From Taxillus chinensis (taxonomy: Eukaryota; Streptophyta; Magnoliopsida; Santalales; Loranthaceae), in the NCBI GenBank assembly GCA_023512835.1, contig CM042090.1, forward strand, positions 16,669,117-16,733,116: DNA of 64,000 nucleotides, written 5' to 3'. The notes beneath the pieces were generated by a model. It saw only the letters and a list, made by a program, of their open reading frames with translations, had not been told where the DNA came from and made no database searches. Positions 25,701-32,492 of this stretch are shown in pieces. Position 1 is the first letter of the stretch. Every line of letters begins with the position of its first letter. The translations under genes and the position numbers were made by a program.

Positions 25701-27805
25701 AGTTATTTCATGTAATGGGATTATGGGAAGTTTATGGGAGTCATGGGTTAGTGGGTTGTGTGTTTGAAAGGCTATATATAGCTATATCACTTTTTATCTA
25801 AAGCATGTCTTGAATTAATTGAAAAAAAAGTCTGTGGGACTGTTTCCTACAAATTTTCCTCTTGCTAGATTCTGGCATTAAGTGGTCATTATCACATAGC
25901 TGTCTTTTGAGTTGCCACATGCCCAAACTTGGAAGCATTCCCCAACTTCAAATCGCCTTTCAACATACGAAGCTTGGAGGCCAGCACAAAACTAGGGCTA
26001 CCGTCCACAACATAAGACCTCAACCACCTCTGAACTCTCTCACTAAAATCCTCGGCCATTAGCCACATAGTTTCAAAATGTAAGGGACGCTAACAAGGAG
26101 GCACAGACCCACAAGCCAAAGCCACAGGAAAATGATTAGAAAGCCACCGACAAAGCCGCGACTGAACCATGAAAGGGAACCCCTCTGCTCAATTCGAAGA
26201 AAACAAAAACCGATCCAACTTGGACCGAGAGGTCGATTATTGCTCCACGTAAAAGCTCCTCCTGTCAGAGGAGGATCAACCAGCCCATGACCACCAATAA
26301 ACTCCGAAAATCGAGCCATGGAGGGAGAGAGATCCACAACGCCCACTCTCATATGGAAATGTTATGAGATTGAAATCCCCACCTAAACACCCCGGAACAT
26401 TCCACCACATCTAAAGACTGGAGAGCTCATCTCACATAAGACATCTAGCACTGGCATCATGAGGACCATACACCTCGGAAAACATCCATTTCTAATGATC
26501 CCTCACATTCTAGAATTTAAAGGAAACCAAAAAAGTCCCAATAGCCTCATCCAACTTCTGAACCACGTGGGGCTAAGGGGCCAAGGCACATAAGCCCTAA
26601 GGCAGCAACGCGGTGCCTCCACCTATTTTTCCGAACCTTGAATCTAATATATTAGCAATGAACAAAGCAGAGTCCCTATTTATTTTCAAAGCTTTTGTTG
26701 TGGCAACAAGGTCCTTTATGAGAATGTGATAGCCTCAAAACTATATTTTTGTGCTGTTTGCTGCTTTCAAATTTTATTTTTATAGTTGTGAGAGCTTCTG
26801 TAGATTTGTTCATGTATATAGTATTCTTCTATTTGAAGTATGCAGAGAAGTCATTCATCCGTAGACCAAAGGATAATCAAAATTTTCACTTGGTAGCACA
26901 ACAGTTATGGGATGGTGTTCGTGCTAATGACAAGAAGGCTATATATCGTCTCATTGTGAGTTCTGAGGCAGATGTGAATATTGCGTTCAATGAAGCATCT
27001 TGCGATCAAACTATGACCCTTGCCAAAGTGATGCTATCACAAAACCAAACTTGCCTCGATTGCAACTCTAGCTACTTGACAGGGAACTCTTTAAACAATT
27101 CCTCTGCAAGTTCGTCCAGCCTAGCAGGAAATAGCAAATGCTTATCCTTGGAGGATTTGGATGGATGCTCTTTACTTCATCTAGCTTGTGAAACTGCTGA
27201 TATTGGGATGCTAGAGCTTCTCCTACAGTATGGTGCAAACATAAACGCATGTGATTCAAGAGGTCGGACACCTCTCCATTGTTGTATTCTCAAGAGCAGG
27301 GCTGCATTTTCTAAACTATTGCTTTCAAGGTAATTATAGCGTTGTTGTGTATTCATGATTGCAGTGATACTTCTGTTAGTGAATCTAGTCTCAAGTTGTC
27401 ATTCTCTGGGTAATGAAAAATATGGTTCTAGATGTGGAGTCATTATTGTTTATATATTCAAATTTTGATCGAGATGGGGAGGTTGGGAGACTACTATCAG
27501 AACTCCTATGTTCATTATCTCTGTACTGTCGAGCTTTCTCACATGCTTGGACATTCACCCATTCTACATTTTGCTCTGCCTTATCCTTCAATTGGCATGA
27601 CATAAAGGCAGTGAACTATTGAAACTCCTGTGCTCTGGATCTTGTTTTACTTAACATCTTGATTTTTCCCCAGTTAGTTGCCATGTCTGAAACGATACTC
27701 TGCAGGGGGGCGAATCCACATGCTTTGAATAAGGAAGGGATGACCCCTTCGGATCTTGTGGCAGAATCAACTTCTGGTGATGCCGAGGCTATTGCCCTTT
27801 TATGA
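4726..27805 (+). CDS. AGD3: ACAP-type ADP-ribosylation factor GTPase-activating protein (AGD3/VAN3/SCARFACE-like), 5' end missing
   Basis: It stimulates GTP hydrolysis by ARF GTPases on trans-Golgi/endosomal membranes; Arabidopsis VAN3/AGD3 acts in auxin transport and vein continuity. Exons: 4726-4788, 5097-5141, 9538-9603, 9710-9757, 9864-9959, 10048-10089, 16245-16460, 16558-16689, 16798-17016, 17194-17280, 17358-17696, 18016-18161, 18282-18375, 26839-27329, 27706-27805 (727 codons and TGA, all GT-AG, frame unbroken). Domains by in-window residue: BAR C-terminal part 1-170; PH 193-338 ([20 protein letters not shown]); ArfGAP with zinc ligands C415, C418, C435, C438 (CX2CX16CX2C) and arginine finger R443 in GVHRNLG; ankyrin repeats about 605-727. 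By comparison with the roughly 827-residue family, about 98 N-terminal residues lie upstream. Introns are inflated by transposons. AGD1, AGD2 and AGD4 share the layout, so the paralogue name is less sure than the family. Confidence 0.93.
5955..6130 (-). repeat. Copia-2 3' LTR
   Basis: The core (TTAAGATTTTTTCATACAAT followed by a CTAGATATA block and CTATCTATGGTAATATA) recurs at 8890-9020. The purine tract (AGAGGGAGT on the minus strand) adjoins it on the internal side. The outer edge is approximate because the two copies have diverged. Confidence 0.7.
8885..9020 (-). repeat. Copia-2 5' LTR
   Basis: This is the second copy of the sequence at 5955-6130, in the same orientation. It is followed on the minus strand by a decayed initiator-tRNA-Met primer-binding site. 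It looks shorter than the other copy, so its outer edge may be lost. Confidence 0.68.
10167..10445 (-). mobile_element. 5'-truncated LINE 3' end
   Basis: On the minus strand the frame near 10430-10280 reads like the zf-RVT end of a plant LINE ORF2 ([20 protein letters not shown]). It is followed by an AATAAAG-like signal and an A-run ending at about 10167, seen as a T-run on the plus strand. It lies in the intron after exon 6 of the ArfGAP gene, directly against Copia-3. I could not define a target duplication. Confidence 0.55.
10460..12795 (-). mobile_element. Ty1/Copia relic (Copia-3), gag side interrupted by two TIR elements
   Basis: Minus strand, from high to low coordinates: gag near 12795-12340 ([15 protein letters not shown], then a CTHCNST zinc-knuckle remnant), integrase at 12314-12057 ([22 protein letters not shown]), and reverse transcriptase at 10934-10463 ([24 protein letters not shown], then [14 protein letters not shown]). 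The gag reading resumes beyond the two inserted elements at about 13455-13540. Stops and frameshifts are frequent. No LTRs were identified. Confidence 0.78.
12799..12962. mobile_element. MITE, 164 bp, TTA target duplication
   Basis: The termini are inverted: GAGCATTGACATTGGACTCA at the left and the complement of GAGTATTAGCATTGAATTCA at the right. TTA flanks both ends (12796-12798 and 12963-12965), as in PIF/Harbinger (Tourist) MITEs. A larger relative is at 40014-40408. It is inserted in the gag region of Copia-3. Confidence 0.7.
12966..13451. mobile_element. TIR element with GC-rich core, 486 bp, TTA target duplication
   Basis: The ends are inverted: TGGCTCGTTTGGTACGTGGG at the left and TGGCATGTTTGGTACACGGG read inward from the right. 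TTA flanks both sides (12963-12965, 13452-13454). The interior switches from AT-rich to a G-rich block at about 13190-13300. It carries no coding capacity I can see. It starts exactly where the 12799 MITE's target duplication ends. Confidence 0.65.
13550..14640. other. Intronic sequence of unknown repeat type
   Basis: This is AT-rich non-coding sequence in the intron between exons 6 and 7 of the ArfGAP gene. I see no coding frame, LTR pair or inverted ends. It may belong to the same unidentified repeat as the hairpin array that follows. Confidence 0.4.
14754..15190. repeat. Tandem array of about 107-bp units, each with a GGTCGGGTGAA hairpin
   Basis: The motif GGTCGGGTGAA (first copy GGTCGAGTGAA) starts at 14754, 14861, 14967, 15074 and 15168, a spacing of 107, 106, 107 and 94 bp. 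In most units it is followed within 5-10 bases by TTCACCCGACC, so each unit can fold back on itself, and a second ACCCGAC copy follows about 20 bases later. The units have diverged by substitutions. No protein frame spans the array. Confidence 0.8.
15200..16244. other. Intronic sequence, nothing recognised
   Basis: This is the rest of the intron before ArfGAP exon 7. A G-rich stretch at 15780-15980 is open in several frames but gives only low-complexity peptides. I assign no gene or element. Confidence 0.4.
18685..20524 (+). mobile_element. Internally deleted Copia retrotransposon with both LTRs (Copia-4)
   Basis: LTR-like copies lie at 18685-18830 and 20392-20524; both start TGTAATTAGAATGAT and the right one ends in CA. 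The primer-binding site TGGTATCAAAG is at 18833, directly after the left LTR. The interior of about 1.56 kb keeps an integrase piece near 19360-19430 ([20 protein letters not shown]) and the RNase H end near 20190-20340 ([26 protein letters not shown]). The integrase and LTR text match Copia-2 closely, so they are one family in opposite orientations. I did not find a matching target duplication. Confidence 0.75.
22274..23020. mobile_element. TIR element with a C-rich minisatellite core, inside the L1 reverse transcriptase
   Basis: The left end reads ACTCATTTGATACGCGAGAA and the right end, inward, reads TAGTATGTTTGGTACGTGAG, the same termini as the element at 12966-13451. Removing it rejoins the L1 frame between the GFFSS...GL motif (about 23040) and [11 protein letters not shown] (about 22260). 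The interior has GGAATG runs, the C-rich tandem array, and AT-rich shoulders. Confidence 0.68.
22440..22790. repeat. C-rich minisatellite, about 9 degenerate copies of a 35-39 bp unit
   Basis: The recurring pattern is AACCCCCACCC, then TTGGCCGT, then CGTGCA, with length and base variation between copies. It gives open frames in several registers, none of which is a plausible protein. It forms the core of the TIR element around it. Confidence 0.75.
24008..24367 (+). repeat. TR-GAG left LTR, 360 bp
   Basis: It starts TG and ends CA. It is 30 bp longer than its partner because of an extra copy of a GTAGTTATTTCATGTAGTGG-type unit near 24130-24165. Apart from that I count about seven substitutions between the two LTRs by eye. 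Confidence 0.9.
24370..24382 (+). promoter_or_regulatory. Primer-binding site of the TR-GAG element
   Basis: TGGTATCATAGCC lies two bases after the left LTR and matches the usual plant initiator-tRNA-Met primer site except for one base. Confidence 0.75.
24393..25352 (+). CDS. Retrotransposon Gag (Ty3/Gypsy-like capsid)
   Basis: An intact frame of 319 codons from an ATG just after the primer-binding site. Capsid-type motifs run from about residue 125: [20 protein letters not shown], then YFRYFEI, then a W/Y-rich helix region ending in [12 protein letters not shown]. The N-terminal 60 residues are low-complexity P/S/T/Q. The frame ends at UAG (25350-25352), but the same frame continues at once with [20 protein letters not shown], a CX2CX4-HX-C type zinc knuckle near 25380, and runs to a TGA near 25535. 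The amber codon may be an inactivating mutation or a readthrough site; one copy cannot decide. It probably makes the coat of virus-like particles, using polymerase supplied by other elements. Confidence 0.85.
   Translation: MAKTRTSHTDQPTQPSQSSTDVSILNPSDPIPPDVPDIHKQLSTIVTRLELLDGLANKVASLETQFRATSQQPSLDAVPETSWRGETRNRRPHPYDRPRPPWWDDSEANGNTPLPLFRKTRAKIDFPKFEGGDPRGWALKAEKYFRYFEIAGNLKVEVAAMHLEGDALDLYAWASGEQELVHWEDLVRLFQESYGPLEFQNPDEALCSIKQSGTVAEYRLEFARRVAWVADWPENALLGVFMAGLKEELKAEVHIHKPRSVYKAVSLALEFEAKATLHKSQKPNTFTQHNGTSNITPCLSITTPSRPPPIPSSNNNERQ
25565..25894 (+). repeat. TR-GAG right LTR, 330 bp
   Basis: This is the second copy of the 24008-24367 LTR, starting TG and ending CA, followed directly by the CATAG target duplication. 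Confidence 0.9.
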
Positions 27806-28606
27806 GAGATGCATATGATGACATTTGCTTACGCCAGGAATACCATTTTTATTTTTTGATTTGTTTATTTTTGTTGCCCGTGTAATATTATTTTTTCCTA
27901 AGTTGGAGGCTTCCTTCTCCAGCATAGATAGTGGATCAAAAGCGGGGTATATTTTGAGGGGTTTACGTAGCAGAGTTGATAGGCGGCGCCTCTGGGCGTG
28001 GGTACAATTTCAGATCAGGTGCTTTGTCATGTAAAATATTTAGATATTTATGTTTCTAAATACCCCATTGTAATTATCTATTCATTTTTATTTGATTTTA
28101 TTCATGATAGATAGTCAAAATACCCAAGTTGGGATGGAAATGTTAGCATTATATTAGATCATTTTGGTACATCCCTAATGATAAATGAACGGTTCACTTC
28201 GATGTTCAAGAAGAGAGGCGTTAGCTTATTGGGTAAGACGAGGATGATGTCCAATTGCCAACTGATCCAAACAAAACAAAGTAATATGAGAAAGAAAGCC
28301 GAAGCACAAGGTCTGTGGACGCTGCCTATTCATATCCATAACTCTTCTTCCCTTCTAAAGCATTTCAGAGAGCCAAAGAATGTAATATGAGGTCCTTTCA
28401 TCAGTGAAATTCCCGTTCTTCTGTTTGCTTGCGCATGTTTTAACATGAAGGTAAAAATCTACCCTTTTTTTGGTTCTTTTCTATCGGGATGGTTTCAGAT
28501 AATCTCGAGCATATTTAGGGCAATAACTAGTAAATATAATTGTTTTCGATAAAATTTCTATAATAATATTGTGGTCCACGAAAATAAAATAAAATTAATT
28601 TTCATT
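27806..28606 (+). other. 3' flank of the ArfGAP gene
   Basis: This should hold the 3' UTR and poly(A) region. I see AT-rich sequence and no convincing further exon after the TGA at 27803-27805. The small open frames here (69-70 codons) have no recognisable domain. Confidence 0.5.
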
Positions 28607-29114
28607 CTCATGTTTGGCAGAGCTAAAGAAATATAATCTTATATTACTTTAAATAAGATAATATTAATTATATCCAGAGTCATCATCCTATTCTATGTAG
28701 GGTAATTATAATCTTGTCTTTCATCATTCATGATTTTGTGTGCCCTCTAGATTGACGCAAGATGTGGGGAGGTGGGCGGGGCTGGGGGGGCGAGCGCCAT
28801 AGGGGAACAGGTGGCATGGGGGAAGGGCGGGCATCAGGGAATGCAGAGGGAGGGATTGGGCGGCAGTGTGGGAGTGGGGATCGGGCAGGCGTGAAGGACA
28901 GGTGTCGTGGGGGATTGGGGGGGGGCGTCGGGGGAGGTAGAGGGAGGGGATTGAGTGGTGGAGTGTGGGTTGAGCATGAATTATTTTATAATTTTAAAAT
29001 ATTCTTTCATGGTAGGTATTGTATATCAATCAATAAATCATTTTTATTTATATTTCGTTTCACTCTCACATTAATTTTATTATCTCTAATTTTATTCATA
29101 CCAAACATGCTATA
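28607..29114. mobile_element. TIR element with G-rich core, about 508 bp
   Basis: CATGTTTGGCA at the left edge matches CATGTTTGGTA read inward from the right edge. As in the elements at 12966 and 22274, AT-rich shoulders surround a G-rich repetitive core (28760-28980). The ends beyond the shared 11 bases are weakly conserved and the target duplication is unclear. Confidence 0.45.
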
Positions 29115-29234
29115 ACATGTAAATGTTTACTTAAAATTTAGAAATCTATTTATGCCTGTTTTTTAAAACTATAAAATTCTACTAGTATAAATCAATGACT
29201 AAACTTGCAATTGTAAGCCTCTAGATCCTTTACA

Positions 29235-29245
29235 ACCCCCCCCAC

Positions 29246-29292
<47 letters not shown>

Positions 29293-29382
29293 AAAAAAAA
29301 CAAAAAAAAATCCCCCCCCCAATTTCCCCCCTTAAAAAATAATTATTTAAAAATTATAAAAAAAAAAAAAAAAAAAAATTTA

Positions 29383-29432
<50 letters not shown>
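29235..29432. other. A/C/T homopolymer block, probable consensus artefact
   Basis: Nearly 200 bases consist of long A runs broken by C9, C10 and T16-type runs with almost no other sequence. This is unlike the surrounding genome and is typical of a long-read consensus failing over a homopolymer or tail. It lies between the ArfGAP gene and LIR1, so distances here are not reliable. Confidence 0.6.
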
Positions 29433-29433
<1 letters not shown>

Positions 29434-29639
29434 GTTAATAAAATTTCTCTCGCGATAACATTTATTGATAAATATATCGATTTAACTCACCAAATGTTTA
29501 GATTATTGAGTGTTTACAATATGAATACAAAATTTTAACCATGGCTATCGATTTAACCATTAGTGTTTTTGACATCAGTGGATAATTGGTATAAAAAAAC
29601 ATTTTATTTACGATTCGCATTTCGAAAATCGAAAAAATA

Positions 29640-29856
29640 TGGACTCGGAGCTTCAGCGCACTTCCATAATGATATACAATGACAGATGGCATCTACCTCT
29701 CTCACACACGCATAAATATCTTGCTTCACCTTATCCGTTGCAGCTAATAAATTGGAACCGGTGCTTTCTCATTCTCATAACTCATATGCTTCAAACAAGT
29801 GCAGGCCTCGGCGGCCGTAAACCATTTTCTACCTTATCTTACACGTTAGAAGAAAC
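29640..29856 (+). promoter_or_regulatory. Promoter-proximal region of LIR1 with I-box and evening-element-like motifs
   Basis: Two inverted I-boxes (GATAAG on the minus strand, 29730-29735 and 29833-29838) and AAATATCT at 29714-29721, one base short of the evening element AAAATATCT, lie within 145 bp of the ATG. LIR1 is known to be light- and clock-regulated, which fits. Such short motifs also occur by chance, so this is suggestive only. Confidence 0.35.
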
Positions 29857-30591
29857 ATGCAGACAGCTCTGGTCGTCGCCCCATCAGCCCTAGCAGTTGT
29901 AACCACCCCCACCAAAAACCTGGCCGTCCCGACACCATGGAGGACCTCTTCCATTCCATTTCCAAGATCACTGGGAACTGCTTCCCTTAGATCCAGACTA
30001 CTCAGCAAAGCGAATCCCACCAACTCGGACACTTCCTCCACGGTGGATTACAGCTCAATCAACTCGTAAGTTCATTTACGAGCACCATATACAAAAACTG
30101 CTAGAGTTGATTTACCAGTTCTAATACTCTTCATAGAACTGTGTGTGTGTGTGTGTGTGTGTTTGTGGGGCGCACGTCTTACCTTGCTTGTGGATGGATA
30201 TAGATGAGCTTATAAGGAAGGATACGCATTACTCAGCTTCTGTTTGTTTATCCAGAGTTTTCCCCGCAGAAGCCTGTGATACCGTTGGAGGAGAAGCATG
30301 TGATGCGGAGATGCATCCAGAGGTGAAGCTCAAACCAGACGCCAGGAACCACACCAACGCAGTACCTTCAGAGCCAGTGGATAGGGAATATTTTGAGTAC
30401 AACAGCCCCAAGACGTAAGACCTTGTAACACAATCTCAGCATACATGTTTGAGTTGCATGCGAGATTTTTTTATTTTTAAAGGTCGACTCATGCGTTGTT
30501 AACTAAAATCTGCAGGGTATTCCCAGCTGAGGCATGTGATGATCTCGGGGGAGATTTCTGTCAGCCCGAGTATCAGAAGGGTGTTTATTAG
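29857..30591 (+). CDS. LIR1: Light-regulated protein LIR1, chloroplastic
   Basis: LIR1 is a small chloroplast protein that helps tether ferredoxin-NADP+ oxidoreductase to thylakoid membranes with TROL, and is degraded or inactivated on illumination. Exons 29857-30065, 30256-30414 and 30516-30591 join with correct phase into 147 residues, close to the known size (about 130-140). Residues 1-50 are S/T/R/A-rich with few acidic residues, as in a transit peptide. The family signature appears twice: VFPAEACDTVGGEACDAE near 71-88 and VFPAEACDDLGG followed by FC.PEYQKGVY at the extreme C-terminus. The start is the first ATG. Its 3' end faces the SWSAP1-like gene. Confidence 0.92.
30141..30162. repeat. 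(GT)11 microsatellite in LIR1 intron 1
   Basis: Perfect GT dinucleotide run, followed by TTTGTGGGG. Confidence 0.95.
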
Positions 30592-30957
30592 GAGAATTGT
30601 TGTACAGATAAAATAACTCATCTCCTTATGAATTTGAGATCTTAGCAAGATCCTTTTAAGGCTCTTTTGAGTAGGCATGGATGGGTGAGGGAATATGGGA
30701 TATATAGCAGGCTAATGCCAGAGCACGATGTAGCAGCAGCTATAGCCTATAGAAATAAATTTCCAATCAATAGCAAGAAAAATGAAAAAGATCCACAGAC
30801 CCACCAAACCAGGAGGATAACAATGTGAAATGGTGGCCCCAACTTAACCTATATAAGTTGTAAGGAACGTAGTACTCACTCGGGGGTGACAAACCCAGAA
30901 GAGAAGAGAAGAGAAGAGAAGAAAAACGTTATATTAAAACTGTTTGTGGGGGGGACA

Positions 30958-32492
30958 CTATTGTGGTTCCTCCTCGTCTTCAGTAATTCCCTCCAGAACC
31001 AAATACTGAAGAGCTATAGAGTATTTTGCGGTTTTCTTCTGGTCGGGGGAGCCACTTCCTGAGAATAAGCTGTTGTGTTTGAGAAGAAAAGATCCAAATC
31101 CATCACCTAATTAAAGATTGAAGCAATCAGTGCCTCTGAATTGTGTTTTCATATGCTGGAATGGGAATTAATATAATTCGCGGACATGACGTGATATGCT
31201 GGAATTAGTAGATACTTACATACTTACATTAGGAAACAATCTCAATGATATATAATTCAAAATATATGAAGAGATGAGATGAGACAAAACCTTTGATTGT
31301 AAAAACACATGGAATCCATCTCTTGTAGATGAATAACAGCCTGGGGGAGTCTCCATGGTTGGTATCGGACAGCAGTAGTCTGCACGGCTGGGTTTCACTG
31401 ATTGTATTGTAAAGTAGGTAGACATATATGCAGACAGGCATGCGTATGATTCTTCTTCTTCTTATTACTATTATTATTAGAAAAGTGGTGTGTGTGCTGG
31501 ATTGAGATATGGGAGCAGCGGTTACTCACTTGGCATGAACAAGGGCATTCGAGCACAGTGCTAGAGTGCGAACCATGGCCATATCCCTCCCGCGAGAATT
31601 GCTGTATTTCTCCCGGCAATTGCTTCGACCGAAATATTAAATTAAAAAAAGTTCAAATTTTAAAATTTAAATGAAGAAGCAGGGAAAGAACAGAAAAGAA
31701 AAGCGGTAAGAGTACATTGCCTTACCTATCATGGAAGAAATCTCCAAAATCGTCGATAATAACTGAAGTGGGAAATGCATCGAACAGGTGGAACGCAGCG
31801 AAGAATTTCTTGAGCCCTTCATCGTCATCCACATACCTTAATTTGACGACAACTACTGTTACTTAATTGGCATTACTTGACTTGTAATAATATATAATAC
31901 CTCAAATTTGGAGTAAGAACGTAAGCTACTTGATTTGTATGCGGTTGAAGACATGGGAAGAAGGATCGAGGCCCTGAAGATGGAGATGAAGATGAAGATG
32001 AAGATGAAGTAGTAGCAGCAGTGCCAGTAGTGTGAACATAATTAGGTATGGGAATCAGTAGGTGTGTTGGGTAGAGGGGCTACCTGGGAGAGGAAAGGGG
32101 GTTTGCTCTCTAACTTGCGCCGGTTGCATATGAAAACCACGGTGGGATTGGGATTGGGTTTGGGTTTGGGTTTGGGAGAGTGGTTGATCTCCTTCTCCTC
32201 AACTGATGCGGAGTTGAAAGCAAACTGGAAGAGTAAGGAAGTCTTCCCACTGCATCAGATCGATTGATTACATTACATTTTTGGGTATATACATACACAC
32301 AACATACACAAGCGCGCGCGCGCGCGCACACACACACACACCAAGAAAAACAAAAAAAACAAAAACAAAAAAACAAAAAGACAAGCAAGGCAGCAACCAG
32401 GAAGGAGGACCAGAGAGGAGCATTAAGTTATGGCTGAGACCGGGGAGCTGTTCACTTGGTCGCCCCCCGAAATAAAACATCATCTCCACCAT
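30958..32492 (-). CDS. RecA-fold P-loop ATPase, SWSAP1-like (putative Shu-complex homologous recombination factor)
   Basis: I assembled seven minus-strand exons: 32492-32398, 32249-32084, 31973-31930, 31836-31726, 31622-31530, 31397-31291, 31106-30958. All junctions are GT-AG with consistent phase, giving 254 residues. Walker A is GPPSCGKTSLLF (residues 28-39), with the cysteine codon split by intron 1. A Walker-B-like strand SVIIDDFGDFF lies near 126-136. Two later blocks (RGRDMAMVRTLALCSNALVH and RLLLSDTNHGDSPRLLFIYK) look strongly conserved. Overall order and size fit SWSAP1, which in animals partners SWS1 and RAD51. In plants the role is inferred, and another small RAD51-paralogue-like ATPase is possible. 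No single exon exceeds 170 bp, so ORF-based calling would miss it. Confidence 0.75.
32311..32340. repeat. (GC)n(CA)n alternating purine-pyrimidine tract
   Basis: Thirty bases of strictly alternating purine/pyrimidine, GCGCGC then CACACA, in intron 1 of the SWSAP1-like gene. Confidence 0.9.

Larger units (their letters stand above)
24008..25894 (+). mobile_element. Non-autonomous LTR retrotransposon carrying only gag (TR-GAG type)
   Basis: Both LTRs begin TGATACGGTTCC and end ATTATCA (24008-24367 and 25565-25894). They are flanked by an exact 5-bp target duplication, CATAG, at 24003-24007 and 25895-25899. The primer-binding site TGGTATCATAGCC follows the left LTR at 24370, and a purine tract (CAAGGGGGATGCA) precedes the right LTR. 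A gag frame and a zinc knuckle are the only coding parts; protease, reverse transcriptase, RNase H and integrase are absent. It is inserted in the L1 relic, which reads through the site once it is removed. Confidence 0.9.
20700..26640 (-). mobile_element. L1-type LINE relic (ORF2), split by a TIR element and a TR-GAG element
   Basis: Minus strand, from high to low coordinates: endonuclease at 26352-26200 ([25 protein letters not shown]); a linker that resumes below the TR-GAG insert ([20 protein letters not shown] near 23860); reverse transcriptase at 23394-23040 ([39 protein letters not shown]); after the TIR insert the polymerase box [11 protein letters not shown] near 22130-22160 (VDD where ADD is usual) and [15 protein letters not shown] near 21900; then the zf-RVT end at 21180-20724 (KVSFFGW-like, [25 protein letters not shown]). 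Stops and shifts make it dead. The 5' end is lost near 26640 and no clear poly(A) tail remains. Confidence 0.85.

Noticed and set aside
28762..29115. 117-codon Gly/Arg-rich open frame
   Set aside because: It is a translation of the G-rich core of a TIR element and runs out into AT-rich DNA.
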